This document shows, in pieces, positions 19,052-28,900 of a stretch of DNA of 64,000 nt; position 1 is the stretch's first letter, and each line of letters opens with the position of its first letter. This DNA comes from Lysinibacillus sp. PLM2 (GTDB taxonomy: Bacteria; Bacillota; Bacilli; Bacillales_A; Planococcaceae). The stretch is taken from the NCBI GenBank assembly GCA_023168345.1, contig AP025689.1, positions 1,982,001 to 2,046,000 of the forward strand. The letters run 5' to 3'. A program made the translations under genes and the position numbers. The notes below the pieces were generated by a model. It saw nothing but the letters and a program-made list of their open reading frames with translations. It made no database searches and had not been told where the DNA came from.

Positions 19052-19258
19052 TTGTTTGAAAAGAAGTATGCAGCACACGAGACAATGGAATTTCATGAGT
19101 TGATTAACTTTATGACAACAAGTTTATTAAAGTCAAAATTAAGTCAGGGTGTTGTTTTTGACCAAGATTTACGTGACCTTCTAGACAAAAATGTGAAATT
19201 ATCAGCACCTGCCCTTGCTGCGATGATCAAACTCTATTCAAAATCGGAAGTAGAATAG
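19052..19258 (+). CDS. Small protein of the coat/AdhB cluster (YraE/YraG-like)
   Basis: A 68-residue protein starting at TTG 19052, 7 nt after AAGGAGG. The sequence (ETMEFHELINFMTTSLLKSK) looks like the short partner of CotF-type spore coat proteins. It is 15 bp ahead of the CotF-domain gene, and both precede an AdhB-type dehydrogenase. In Bacillus subtilis the yraD-yraE-adhB-yraF-yraG region has the same gene content. Function is inferred from that arrangement only. Confidence 0.72.
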   Translation: MFEKKYAAHETMEFHELINFMTTSLLKSKLSQGVVFDQDLRDLLDKNVKLSAPALAAMIKLYSKSEVE

Positions 19259-19273
19259 TCGGAGGTACTACAA

Positions 19274-19636
19274 ATGAAAGATTATTTAGATCCTATTAAT
19301 TCAATAAACATGCCAGAGCTTACAGATTCTGGCGTTGCATTAGAGTTTTTATTAACAACAAAAACAGGTATACGAAATCTTGCTATTGCCATCACTGAGA
19401 CAGCATCCCCATCGTTAAGAAAACTAATGAAAACACAACTAAATGTCATGCTTGACTTATATGCCGAAATTACAGAATTGATGATTAAGAAAGAATGGTT
19501 AAAGCCCTTTGATTTAGATAGTCAAAAAGAGCTCGATATTAAAGCTGCTGAAAATGCTATTAGTATTGCAAAGTTGGAGCTATTCCCTAAAAACTCTAAT
19601 CGAAAAGGAATGTTCCCTACTCCACCAAAGGAATAA
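19274..19636 (+). CDS. Spore coat protein, CotF domain (YraD/YraF-like)
   Basis: A 120-residue helical protein with the coat-F domain pattern: LEFLLTTKTGIRNLAIAITE, then PSLRKLMKTQLNVMLDLYAE and ITELMIKKEWLKPFD. CotF-type proteins are incorporated in the spore coat and are usually under sigma-G or sigma-K control; no promoter can be assigned here. The operon is 19052 gene, this gene, AdhB, with spacings of 15 and 28 bp. Start behind GGAGGTACTACAA. Confidence 0.85.
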   Translation: MKDYLDPINSINMPELTDSGVALEFLLTTKTGIRNLAIAITETASPSLRKLMKTQLNVMLDLYAEITELMIKKEWLKPFDLDSQKELDIKAAENAISIAKLELFPKNSNRKGMFPTPPKE

Positions 19637-19664
19637 TTTTAACCATAAAGGAGGCTCTTGAATA

Positions 19665-20801
19665 ATGAAGGCTGTTACTTACCAAGGAATTAAAAATGTT
19701 GAAGTGAAAAAAGTAAAAGATCCAGACATTAAAAATCCTGATGATATTATTATTAAGCTGACGACTACTGCCATTTGTGGATCGGATCTACACCTTCTTC
19801 ATGGTATGATACCGAATTTAGGCGAAGATTATATCATTGGACACGAACCGATGGGTATTGTTGAAGAAGTTGGTAAAAACGTGACGAAGGTAAAGAAAGG
19901 TGACCGTGTCATTATTCCATTTAATTTTGCATGTGGTGAATGTTGGTTCTGTAATAATGATTTAGAAAGCCAATGTGACCATGCGAATAAAAATGGTGAA
20001 ATGGGGGCTTATCCAGGATACTCTGACACAACAGGTGGTTACCCAGGTGGTCAAGCTGAATATATGCGCGTGCCCTATGGAAATTTTACTCCCTTTAAAA
20101 TACCAGATGATAGTGAAGTACCTGATGAAAGTTTAGTCCTACTATCAGATGCGGTTTCAACAGCCTTTTGGAGTGTAGATAATGCGGGCGTTAAACAGGA
20201 CGATACCGTTATTATTTTAGGATGTGGACCTATTGGTTTATTGGCTCAAAAATTTGCTTGGTTGAAAGGTGCAAAACGTGTTATTGCAGTAGATTATATC
20301 GAATATCGATTAAATCATGCTAAGAAAACAAACAAAGTTGAAATCGTTAATTTTGAAGACCATGAAAATTGTGGTGAGTATTTACGGGAGATGACAAAAG
20401 GTGGCGCTGATGTCGTCATCGATTGTGTTGGTATGAGTGGGAAAATGACTCCACTTGAATTTTTGGCTAGTGGTGTAAAGTTACAAAGCGGAGCATTAGG
20501 TGGATTAGTTATTGCAAGTCAAGCAGTTAGAAAAGGCGGTACGATTCAAGTAACCGGTGTATACGGTGGTCGCTATAACGCTTTCCCACTCGGTGATATC
20601 TTCCAAAGAAATGTAAGCATTTTAACTGGACAAGCACCTGTTATTCATTATATGCCCTATCTTTATAATTTGATTGCAGAAGGTAAAGTTGACCCAAGCG
20701 ATATCATCACCCATGTTCTTCCACTTGATAAAGCGAAACATGGTTATGAAATTTTTGATACGAAACAAGATGGATGTATTAAAGTCGTTTTAAAGCCTTA
20801 A
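19665..20801 (+). CDS. Zinc-dependent alcohol dehydrogenase (AdhB-like)
   Basis: A 378-residue medium-chain dehydrogenase. The catalytic zinc region holds CGSD (Cys39) and GHEPMGIVEEVG (about 66-77). Structural zinc cysteines appear in CGECWFCNNDLESQCD (about 97-112). The NAD fold is LGCGPIGLL (about 178-186). It is close to the glutathione-independent formaldehyde/threonine dehydrogenase-like branch and to Bacillus AdhB, found beside CotF genes. The substrate is not known. Last gene of the coat operon, followed by a terminator. Confidence 0.9.
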   Translation: MKAVTYQGIKNVEVKKVKDPDIKNPDDIIIKLTTTAICGSDLHLLHGMIPNLGEDYIIGHEPMGIVEEVGKNVTKVKKGDRVIIPFNFACGECWFCNNDLESQCDHANKNGEMGAYPGYSDTTGGYPGGQAEYMRVPYGNFTPFKIPDDSEVPDESLVLLSDAVSTAFWSVDNAGVKQDDTVIILGCGPIGLLAQKFAWLKGAKRVIAVDYIEYRLNHAKKTNKVEIVNFEDHENCGEYLREMTKGGADVVIDCVGMSGKMTPLEFLASGVKLQSGALGGLVIASQAVRKGGTIQVTGVYGGRYNAFPLGDIFQRNVSILTGQAPVIHYMPYLYNLIAEGKVDPSDIITHVLPLDKAKHGYEIFDTKQDGCIKVVLKP

Positions 20802-20808
20802 AATTAAT

Positions 20809-20846
20809 AAGTGACGTGGTTATTTAATCACGTTACTTTTTTATTG
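20809..20846 (+). terminator. Terminator of the coat/AdhB operon
   Basis: Hairpin GTGACGTGG ... ATCACGTTAC followed by T6. Confidence 0.8.
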
Positions 20847-20931
20847 CTGAAATGCAAAACAAAACCCCTAACTGTCACTTGAATAAGTGAAAACAATTGA
20901 GGGTTCAGTTCAGAGTAATACTGAAATAAAA

Positions 20932-21108
20932 TTAACGGTTGTTGTTATTGTTATTGTTGTTGTTATTGTTGTTGTTGTTTAAATTTCTGTTACGGTTGCG
21001 TTCGATGTTGAAGTCTTCTGCGAACTCCTCACGATTGCGATTGTTTTCGTATTCGTTTTCTTGATTTTGATTGTTTCTGTTGTTGTTATTGTTATTGTTT
21101 CTATCCAT
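20932..21108 (-). CDS. Asparagine-rich low-complexity small protein
   Basis: A 58-residue protein from ATG 21108 (GGAGGTGATAAAGTC site). About half of it is asparagine: an N-terminal N7 run, a charged centre (EEFAEDFNIERNRNR) and a C-terminal N14 run written with mixed AAC/AAT codons, seen on the plus strand as a GTT/ATT microsatellite. Such Asn-rich peptides occur among spore-associated small proteins of Bacillales, but no family is certain. The C-terminal run is prone to length change by slippage. Confidence 0.65.
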   Translation of the reverse strand: MDRNNNNNNNRNNQNQENEYENNRNREEFAEDFNIERNRNRNLNNNNNNNNNNNNNNR

Positions 21109-21297
21109 GACTTTATCACCTCCACAATAAATAGTTTGAGTCACGGGGACTTTTTTATACTATCAAATTTATTAAAAATAAAATCCTAACTCATTTTAAA
21201 ATAACTATTTGTCATTCTAATTTTACCTATCCAAGTCAAGCTGTTTATTCCTTAATAAAATAAACAAATTTGAGTTATCTTCAGAAAAAATACATAT

Positions 21298-21342
21298 AAA
21301 ATAGGAGCATTTTAGAATTTATCCTAAAAATACTCCCATTTT
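21298..21342 (-). terminator. Terminator of the FMN reductase gene
   Basis: Imperfect hairpin AAAATGGGAGTATTTTTAGG ... TAAAATGCTCCTATTTT, ending in T runs on the minus strand. Confidence 0.65.
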
Positions 21343-21352
21343 ATTAATGTGT

Positions 21353-21907
21353 TCACACTTTGTATTTATTGATTAAGTCAACAAATGTATTTACGAAGGT
21401 TTGTAAGAAATCTATTGTACCTTGATTATTAAATTTACCATCTTCATCAAATAATTCGAAAGAATTTGCAAGATATACTTCCGGTTGTAGGACAGTTGGC
21501 ATATTTAAAAATACAAGAACTTGGCGTAAATGATGGTTGGCCCCAAATCCACTTAAATTTCCAGGTGATTGACTTATTACTGCTGCTGGTTTTCCATTCC
21601 AAGCACTTTGCCCATATGGACGTGATCCAACGTCTAGTGCGTTTTTAAGGGCACCCGAAAATGAACGATTATATTCAGGCGTTACAAACAACACTGCATC
21701 CACTTCACGAAGCTTATTGCGAAAGGCAATATATTCTTCAGGAGTATTTCCTTCTTGTTCATAGTCCTCATTAAATAAAGGCAATTGACCGATCTCTAAA
21801 AATTCAGTTTCATATCCTGTAGGAAATAATTCACCGACGTTTTTCGCAATTTTAGTTGATACAGACTCTTTTCTCAAACTCCCACTAATTAACGCGATTT
21901 TCACCAT
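21353..21907 (-). CDS. NADPH-dependent FMN reductase family protein
   Basis: A 184-residue flavodoxin-like protein. FMN phosphate loop GSLRKESVSTK (residues 9-19), then LPLFNEDYE and the family signature TPEYNRSFSGALKNALD. PAAVISQSPGNLSGFGANHH follows. It belongs to the ChrR/azobenzene-reductase/YhdA-type group that transfers two electrons from NAD(P)H to quinones, azo compounds or metals. Monocistronic. The physiological acceptor cannot be read from sequence. Confidence 0.87.
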   Translation of the reverse strand: MVKIALISGSLRKESVSTKIAKNVGELFPTGYETEFLEIGQLPLFNEDYEQEGNTPEEYIAFRNKLREVDAVLFVTPEYNRSFSGALKNALDVGSRPYGQSAWNGKPAAVISQSPGNLSGFGANHHLRQVLVFLNMPTVLQPEVYLANSFELFDEDGKFNNQGTIDFLQTFVNTFVDLINKYKV

Positions 21908-22175
21908 ATTATCTTTTCAACCTACCCTTCTATTTTACGTTAATATTGTTACTGGATATCGTTTTGAATTGACTTTATCCAACATTTCAAGTTTTGACGA
22001 CAAAAAGGATTTTCAATCAAAGGTATTATTTTATTAAAGAAAGTTTGGAAGAAAATTTACGTTAGTGGAAGAGTCAGATTATTACCTAGTCAAAGACCTA
22101 TATATAGGTCAATTCCCAACATAACATGAACATGAATGAAAATGTATCAAATTTCCAAGGAGGAACAGTAAATTT

Positions 22176-22937
22176 ATGTATCCATATCAACATCAGTTCC
22201 CTTATGGCAATCAAATGTATCATAGTGTATATAGTCCACTTGCTTACTTGAATCAAAATAGACCATCTTTAGAGGAATTTTATTGGACACCGATTCAAGT
22301 TGATCCGATGAATCAGCCAGTCCAGCATACGCCCACTCCGTTGAATTTTAAAAGGCCTTCTTTGGAGGAGTTTCAATGGACACCGATTCAGCCAAATAAG
22401 GTGAATCAGTCTGTCCATCAAACACCAACTCCGTTGAATTTTGAAAGACCTTCTTTGGAAGAGTTTCAGTGGAGGCCGATTCAGCCCAATTCGATGGATC
22501 AACTGCAACATTCTTCTCGTCCTACACAACCGCTACATCATATAAATTCGATACATTATCCTACAAATCAGATACTGCAAGATCCTATGCATCAACCGAT
22601 GAAACAACCACAACAAAAAACCATTTCATCAAATCAATATGAATTCCCACCAGTTGATCCTGACCTATTATATAAATCCGCCAATGAAACGAAAAAATTA
22701 ATGTCAGATGCAAGCAAAGTTCTTGATAAACTATCAACTTCAAAGGATTTCGGTTCAAAAGTAATGTATTTTGCTGAACGGTCAAATATTGAAGAGGTTA
22801 AACGATTAATTAAAACTACAGGGATTAAGCGGGATGTGAAAATAGATTACAATCCGGATGGGTTACGATTAGAATTTGATTCAACTACAGAAAGAATTCC
22901 TTGTTGCAAACTTTTTGTTACATTACGTTGGCGGTAA
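22176..22937 (+). CDS. Repeat protein with conserved C-terminal domain, probably spore-associated
   Basis: A 253-residue protein behind AAGGAGG. The N-terminal part has three tandem repeats of RPSLEEFQWTPIQPN joined by a QHTPTPLNF linker (residues about 30-110), then a Gln/His/Pro-rich spacer. The C-terminal 90 residues are globular: ETKKLMSDASKVLDKLSTS, then FAERSNIEEVKRLIKTTG and a beta-rich end containing IPCCKLFVTLRWR. The composition is that of coat proteins in Bacillales, but I cannot name the family. The repeat units are 84 and 84 bp apart at the DNA level, so they arose by duplication. Confidence 0.65.
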   Translation: MYPYQHQFPYGNQMYHSVYSPLAYLNQNRPSLEEFYWTPIQVDPMNQPVQHTPTPLNFKRPSLEEFQWTPIQPNKVNQSVHQTPTPLNFERPSLEEFQWRPIQPNSMDQLQHSSRPTQPLHHINSIHYPTNQILQDPMHQPMKQPQQKTISSNQYEFPPVDPDLLYKSANETKKLMSDASKVLDKLSTSKDFGSKVMYFAERSNIEEVKRLIKTTGIKRDVKIDYNPDGLRLEFDSTTERIPCCKLFVTLRWR

Positions 22938-23035
22938 AAACTATTGGCGTTTAGTATTAATTTCATGCTCCATATTAATTATTTCAATTTCTTATAAGCA
23001 CTTGAAAGTAGCTGTCTATGACCTTTTACATGATA

Positions 23036-23150
23036 AACAATTCTTTTTTGGCACATAGGGGCGCTTTATGTTACCTTCACACCGAAAACCAATTTTGTTT
23101 CAGGCACATAAGAGCCACCTATGTTACCTTTCACGCGAAATTGCATTCAG
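23036..23150. repeat. Imperfect direct repeat, two units of about 53 bp
   Basis: Unit 1 carries GGCACATAGGGGCGCTTTAT then GTTACCTT (from 23050). Unit 2 carries GGCACATAAGAGCCACCTAT then GTTACCTT (from 23103). Both are preceded by a CAATT(C/T)T tract. No ORF or terminator explains them. Confidence 0.7.
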
Positions 23151-23169
23151 TCACATCTTTTAGCCAATT

Positions 23170-23532
23170 TTATTGATTTAAAATACTTTCCTCTAACACC
23201 TCTGATTTATCTCCATAAACTTTGAGAATATGGTTTTCTCCCCAATTACATAGTGCATTTAGTATTTCTTCTAGGCTTTTTCCATATTCACTTAATTCAT
23301 ACTCAACTTTTGGTGGGACTTGATTATAAACGATACGATTTATCACACCATCTTCTTCAAGCTCCCTTAATTGTTGTGTTAGCATTTTTTGAGTGATGTT
23401 TGGCATAAGTCGTCTTAATTCATTTGTTCTTTTTTTCCCATGAGTTAAATGGCAAAGGATTACACATTTCCACTTACCACCAATCACCTCCAAAGTTGCT
23501 TCGACTGATATATTGTATTTCTTCTTATTCAT
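23170..23532 (-). CDS. HxlR family transcriptional regulator
   Basis: A 120-residue winged-helix protein starting at ATG 23532 (GGAGG 8 nt upstream; the frame is open to 23559). HxlR signature: ISVEATLEVIGGKWKCVILC, then TNELRRLMPNITQKMLTQQL for the recognition helix, and the wing around INRIVYNQVPPKVEYELSEY. It is divergent from an MFS exporter and an aldo/keto reductase, with palindromic repeats between them. It probably controls that pair, perhaps in response to aldehydes or another electrophile as HypR/YodB-type members do. The single cysteine is Cys22. Confidence 0.88.
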   Translation of the reverse strand: MNKKKYNISVEATLEVIGGKWKCVILCHLTHGKKRTNELRRLMPNITQKMLTQQLRELEEDGVINRIVYNQVPPKVEYELSEYGKSLEEILNALCNWGENHILKVYGDKSEVLEESILNQ

Positions 23533-23554
23533 ATCTAGAGCCTCCAAATTTATA

Positions 23555-23607
23555 GGCACTTAAAAGTACCTATAGTACTAAAAAGTTTCTATAGCACTTT
23601 AAAGTGC
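23555..23607. promoter_or_regulatory. Putative HxlR operator cluster
   Basis: Direct repeats AAAAGTACCTATAGTAC (23562-23578) and AAAAGTTTCTATAGCAC (23581-23597), 19 bp apart. They overlap a perfect palindrome GCACTTTAAAGTGC (23594-23607) and a near-palindrome GGCACTTAAAAGTACC (23555-23570). Located between hxlR and the divergent MFS gene. Confidence 0.65.
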
Positions 23608-23716
23608 GTTCTTTTCTTTATAATCGGTATACAACATAATAACATGGTCGGCCTATTCAAACTATACTTTCTTTTATTTCACGAAAAGGAAGCACATTAT
23701 ATAAGGAGGTTATAAT

Positions 23717-24910
23717 ATGACATTAAACAAAAAACAGAGTACATTGGCACTTCTTACTTTAGCAGTAAGTGCATTTGCTATAGGCACCACAGAATTTATT
23801 AGTGTTGGATTATTACCGCTTATTTCTGAGGACTTAAATATTCCAGTTACAACTGCAGGGTTGACTGTTTCCTTATATGCATTGGGTGTTACTATTGGAG
23901 CTCCACTTTTAACGTCATTGACATCACAAATGCCACGTAAGAAATTATTAATCTGGATAATGATTGTATTCATAATAGGTAATAGTATTGCTGCAATGTC
24001 CACTACAATTGAGTTATTACTTGTTGCACGCGTAATATCAGCCTTCTCCCATGGTGTATTCATGTCGATTGGTTCAACTATTGCCGCGGATTTAGTACCT
24101 GAAAATCGTAGAGCAAGTGCAATTTCAATTATGTTTACTGGTCTCACAGTGGCTACTGTAACAGGTGTACCCTTTGGAACATTTATTGGACAACAATTAG
24201 GTTGGAAAGCTGCTTTTATAGCAATTGTTATCACAGGCATTATTGCATTAATTTCAAATAGCATTCTTGTCCCTTCTAATTTAAGAAAGGGAGAAAAAAC
24301 AACCTTCCGTGATCAGCTTAAACTTGTAACAAATAGTCGTTTATTGCTTGTATTCATTATTACGGCATTAGGGTATGGTGGAACTTTTGTTGTTTTTACA
24401 TTTTTATCACCATTACTACAGCAAATCACTGGATTTAGTGAAGGAGCTGTAACAATCATCTTACTACTTTATGGGGTTACTATTGCTATAGGTAATATGA
24501 TTGGTGGTAAGCTCTCAAATAAAAATCCAATTCGTGCATTGTTTTATATGTTTATAGTACAAGCAATTGTCTTATTTATCTTAATGTTTACAGCCCCATT
24601 TAAAATTATCGGGTTAATAACAATCCTATTCATGGGATTATTGGCGTTCATGAACGTGCCAGGATTACAAGTATATGTTGTAATACTTGCACAACGTTTT
24701 GTACCAAGTGCTGTTGATGTTGCTTCTGCTATTAATATAGCCGCCTTTAATGCAGGGATTGCAATAGGTTCCTTCTTTGGAGGAGTTATTACAGATTCCA
24801 TTGGTCTTATTCATACTTCTTGGATTGGTGCATTAATGGTATTCGTTGCAGCGATTCTGACAGCTATTAGTAGAACACTGGAACGTAAAGATTTGGCAAG
24901 TAAAGCATAA
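23717..24910 (+). CDS. MFS efflux transporter (AraJ/YdhP-like)
   Basis: A 397-residue protein with 12 membrane helices of the DHA1 drug:proton antiporter type. It begins with TTEFISVGLLPLISEDL in helix 1, has the motif A-like loop after helix 2 (TSQMPRKKLLIW) and the helix 5 antiporter motif around TGVPFGTFIGQQLGWKAAF. AraJ, YdhP and NepI are the closest types by eye. It exports a small molecule not identifiable from sequence. The start follows AAGGAGG. Controlled, by inference, by the divergent HxlR protein. Confidence 0.88.
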   Translation: MTLNKKQSTLALLTLAVSAFAIGTTEFISVGLLPLISEDLNIPVTTAGLTVSLYALGVTIGAPLLTSLTSQMPRKKLLIWIMIVFIIGNSIAAMSTTIELLLVARVISAFSHGVFMSIGSTIAADLVPENRRASAISIMFTGLTVATVTGVPFGTFIGQQLGWKAAFIAIVITGIIALISNSILVPSNLRKGEKTTFRDQLKLVTNSRLLLVFIITALGYGGTFVVFTFLSPLLQQITGFSEGAVTIILLLYGVTIAIGNMIGGKLSNKNPIRALFYMFIVQAIVLFILMFTAPFKIIGLITILFMGLLAFMNVPGLQVYVVILAQRFVPSAVDVASAINIAAFNAGIAIGSFFGGVITDSIGLIHTSWIGALMVFVAAILTAISRTLERKDLASKA

Positions 24911-25003
24911 AAAATGCCTTATAAGTAATTTAAAGTACTAATAACTTTCAATCATTTATCTAATTAGTAAAATTAAATCATAAAAATTTTGGAGGTTTTA
25001 AAA

Positions 25004-25849
25004 ATGACAGCAAAAAATTTACAAGATACTACTACTTTGCACAATGGAGTAAAAATGCCTTGGTTTGGACTTGGGGTATTTAAAGTCGAAGAAGGACCAG
25101 AACTAGTTAACGCAGTGAAATCAGCAATTAAAAATGGATACAGAAGTATAGATACTGCTGCCATTTATCAAAATGAAGTTGGTGTCGGTAAAGGTATTCA
25201 AGAAGGATTAAGTGAAGCTGGTTTAAATAGAGAAGAGCTATTTGTTACTTCAAAAGTATGGAATTCAGACCTTGGATATGAGTCAACCATTGCAGCATAT
25301 GAGGAAAGCCTTGAAAAGCTTGGATTAGAGTATTTAGATTTATATCTTATTCATTGGCCGGTAGCAGGTAAATATAAAGAGGCATGGAGAGCTTTAGAAA
25401 CCTTATATAAAGAAGGACGAGTTAAAGCTATTGGAGTAAGTAATTTCCAAATTCATCATTTAGAAGATTTAATGAAGGATGCAGAAATTAAACCAATGAT
25501 TAATCAAGTAGAATTTCACCCACGTTTAACTCAAAAAGAACTTCAATCATTTTGTAAGGAATACGATATCCAGCTCGAAGCTTGGTCGCCTTTAATGCAA
25601 GGGCAATTATTAGATAACGAAACTTTACAACAAATTGCGAATAAATATAACAAATCAGTAGCGCAAGTTATCCTACGTTGGGATTTACAAAATGGAGTTG
25701 TGACAATTCCTAAATCAACAAAAGAACATCGAATTATTGAAAACGCAAATGTGTTTGATTTCGAATTGACAAAAGAAGATATGGAAGCAATTGATGGATT
25801 GAATCAAAACCACCGAGTAGGTCCAGACCCAGATAATTTTGATTTTTAA
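25004..25849 (+). CDS. Aldo/keto reductase (YvgN/glyoxal-reductase-like)
   Basis: A 281-residue TIM-barrel reductase from ATG 25004, 8 nt after GGAGG (a TTG at 24989 overlaps that site). The catalytic tetrad is visible: Asp in YRSIDTAAIY with its Tyr, Lys in TSKVWN, and His in LIHWPVAGKY. The NADPH-binding end carries IPKSTKEHRI. It is like Bacillus YvgN, which reduces methylglyoxal and glyoxal. Downstream of the MFS gene by 93 bp. The pair with an HxlR regulator suggests an aldehyde-stress module. Confidence 0.9.
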   Translation: MTAKNLQDTTTLHNGVKMPWFGLGVFKVEEGPELVNAVKSAIKNGYRSIDTAAIYQNEVGVGKGIQEGLSEAGLNREELFVTSKVWNSDLGYESTIAAYEESLEKLGLEYLDLYLIHWPVAGKYKEAWRALETLYKEGRVKAIGVSNFQIHHLEDLMKDAEIKPMINQVEFHPRLTQKELQSFCKEYDIQLEAWSPLMQGQLLDNETLQQIANKYNKSVAQVILRWDLQNGVVTIPKSTKEHRIIENANVFDFELTKEDMEAIDGLNQNHRVGPDPDNFDF

Positions 25850-25860
25850 TATATTAGTTA

Positions 25861-25897
25861 GAGAGATAGGCGTATTTTCAAATACGTCTATCTTTTA
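25861..25897 (+). terminator. Terminator of the aldo/keto reductase gene
   Basis: Stem AGATAGGCGTATTT / AAATACGTCTATCT followed by TTTAAT. Confidence 0.8.
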
Positions 25898-25907
25898 ATA
25901 AACAAAA

Positions 25908-25946
25908 CGAATACCAAACACTATTTTAAGTGTAATTGGTATTCGC
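25908..25946 (-). terminator. Terminator of the MarR-MMPL operon
   Basis: Minus-strand stem CGAATACCAA / TTGGTATTCG followed by TTTTGTTTA. Confidence 0.8.
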
Positions 25947-25967
25947 TTTGAATTCATTTATCTATTG

Positions 25968-28900
25968 TTAAATTCTCTTTTTATCTTTTGACAACAAGTT
26001 TGAAAGTTTATCTGGTAATGCTATTAACGCAGGAACAAAAAGTGGTAGTAAAATAAAGCAAAGTACTATCAGCCCCGTTATAACTGCAATCGCTAATTCT
26101 GTTAGAAGTACAATTCCTGCTGGTATTAATGTGGCAAACGTACCACCAAGTATAATAACCGCAGAAATAATAACACCGCCAGTATGCTTAGAAGCTAAAA
26201 CAATCGCTTCTTTTGGGGAAAGTTCAGGGTACTCTTTATAGCGCATCATTAAGAAGATACTATAGTCCACTCCAAGGGCAACAATGATTATAAAGGAGAA
26301 GAATGGGACAAAGGAAGAAATCCCCGCGTACCCTAATAAGTTTAGGAATATAAAATTAATGATAAACATCGCTGTATAGTATGCTCCAACAAGTGATGCC
26401 GTAATAAAAATTGGCGTCCAGAATGAACGAATCACCAGGAATAAAACTAGTAATACGCCTATGATTACGATTAGCGTTGTTCGACTTAAATCTCTTGATA
26501 ACACATCGTTCATATCATTCGTTGTTGCACTTGTTCCAACTGTTCCACTTTTCGCATCTGAAAGCACAGTTCCCTTTAGTTCATTGGAAAGCGTTTCATT
26601 TATTTGATTAATTGTTGTTAAAGCTTCGTTTGAGTATGGATCATCATTTAATACAATGGTCATTTTTGTAATTTTACGATCTTCAGACATGAAGGCATTT
26701 AAAGATTTTTTAAAGTCTTCATTTTTTAATGCTTCATCTGGGATAAAGAAGGTTTTTGTATTAAGCTGAGTTAAATAATCGTTTGTTTGCTCAAGTCCGT
26801 CAGAAATTCCTTTTAACCCGTCGTTTACATCCGTTAATTTCTCACCAAATTCACCGAAACCATTTAGCCCTTCAACTAACTGCTGTTGACCTGCTTTCAT
26901 TTCACCAAGACCATTATTTACAGTATTTAAATTCGTTACAATCATGCCTATTCCAGAAGAAGTTTGTCCAAGGCCTGCTTTTGCCTTATTCAATCCTTCT
27001 GTCATTTTTATTAAACCATCACTCATGTTAGCCAGATTTTCATTTGCTGTACTAAAACCTGCAGTTGTTGCATTATAATTTTCATTTAATGCTGCAATGC
27101 TCTCTGGTGAAATTTGACTTAATGATGCTAAAAGCTGCTCAATTGTTTGTTTAAGAGCTTGGAAATTTGCATCATTCTCTGAATCTACATAACTACTTGC
27201 TACTGCATCCGTCATAGTTTTCATTTGAATAAGTGAATCTTTTACTCCTAATAGGGCCGTAGCTGCATCCTGATAGTGAATTCCCATTTCTGAGTAACCG
27301 GCTTGCATTTTTTCATAACTGTCAGCTAGCATAGTTATCCCACTACTCATTGTAGAGAGATTTTTTTCAATAGAAGCAAGTCCATTGTAAATTGTTTCTG
27401 GATTATTAGTCCCATCAGCAATTCCCTCTTGTATTTGTTTCAATCCATTTGTTAACTCTGTCATGCCGTCTTGAAGTGTTGCTGTACCATCCACCATTTG
27501 GTTTACTTGAGAAAAGTCAGCAGATTCAAGCCCTGATTGAGCTTCTGATAGCCCATCATAAATTTGATTCACACCATCTTCAGTTTGAGTAATTCCATCT
27601 GTTACAGACCCCATCTGACTATCAACATAAAAGTCTGTAATCTGCTCACCTTGTGGCTGTGTTACAGAAGAAACCATTTTTACACCTTTAATCGCCTTCA
27701 ATCTTTCTGTAATGCTATCAATTGCTGAAAGAGATTCGTTATTATCAAGTGCTTCATCATTTTCAATTACGACGGTAGCTGGCATTGCTTGTCCTTTACC
27801 GAAATGTTCTGCTACTAAATTAATTGCTTTTGATGAAGGATAGCTATCACCAAGTTCCCCAACCGTATCAAAGTTGAGCTTCTCTTTATGAAGGATGACC
27901 ATAGGCCCAATAATCGCAAGTATGATTAATGTAATGAGTATCGGATGCTTTGTCCCAAAGGAAGAAGTTTTCTCCCAGAATTTATTTTCTTTATGTCCTT
28001 CCGTATTTTTTGAAGGCCAGAAAATTTTCTTCCCTAATACTTTCATAATAAATGGTGTTAAAGTTAAAATTTCTAATAATAAAATCGTTACACCGATTAC
28101 AACTACTACACCGGATTTATAGATTGGCGATTCTGAGAAAACAAGCGCTAAGAAAGCAATAAATACCGTAAGAATACTGTATGCGATCGTTTTACCCGCT
28201 GTTTTATAAGTATTCACAATTGATTCATCTACGGAATGGCCTTTTGATAACTCTTCCTTAAATCGATTAAATAAAAGGATATTATAATCTGTACCAATCC
28301 CGAAAAGAATTAAAACTAGTAACATTTGTGTAAGACTTGTTACTGGGAAACCTACTTTATCTATCAATTGTGCAGCAATACCCATTGAAACAAGGTATGA
28401 AAATGCTACCGCGATTAACGAAATAATAGGTGTTACAACCGATCTAAATGCAATGACAAGTACCACTAGTATAAAGATAACTGTTAATGCAGCACTTTTT
28501 TCAACACCTGCTTGTGATGCCTTTAAATAATCGTTATTAATAAAGTCTTCTCCGCTTAAATAGTACTCGATAGGGACATCTTCTAGAATACGATTGAATT
28601 GTTCTTTAATATCATCAACTTCACGACCCTTTTTATCAAGCTTGTAGCTTACCATTAATGTTGTTCCATCTTCTGAAACTAAAGAACTTTTTGCTTCAGG
28701 CATTGTGAATGGATCAATCATTTCTGTAATACCAAGTTGTGATTTTTTTTCGAGTAATAAATTCACTGATTCCCCGATTTCCATCATTTCTTCATCTGTT
28801 ATTTTATTTTCATTGTAAAAAACAATTAGATTGTCCGTTCCTTCAGTTGTATTCATTTTTGATAAGATATCACCAGCAATAACGGATGGGCTTTCACTAC

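Noticed and set aside
20940-21085. CRISPR-like or minisatellite array of GTT/ATT units
   Set aside because: The repeats are trinucleotide codons for asparagine in a small gene; there are no spacers.
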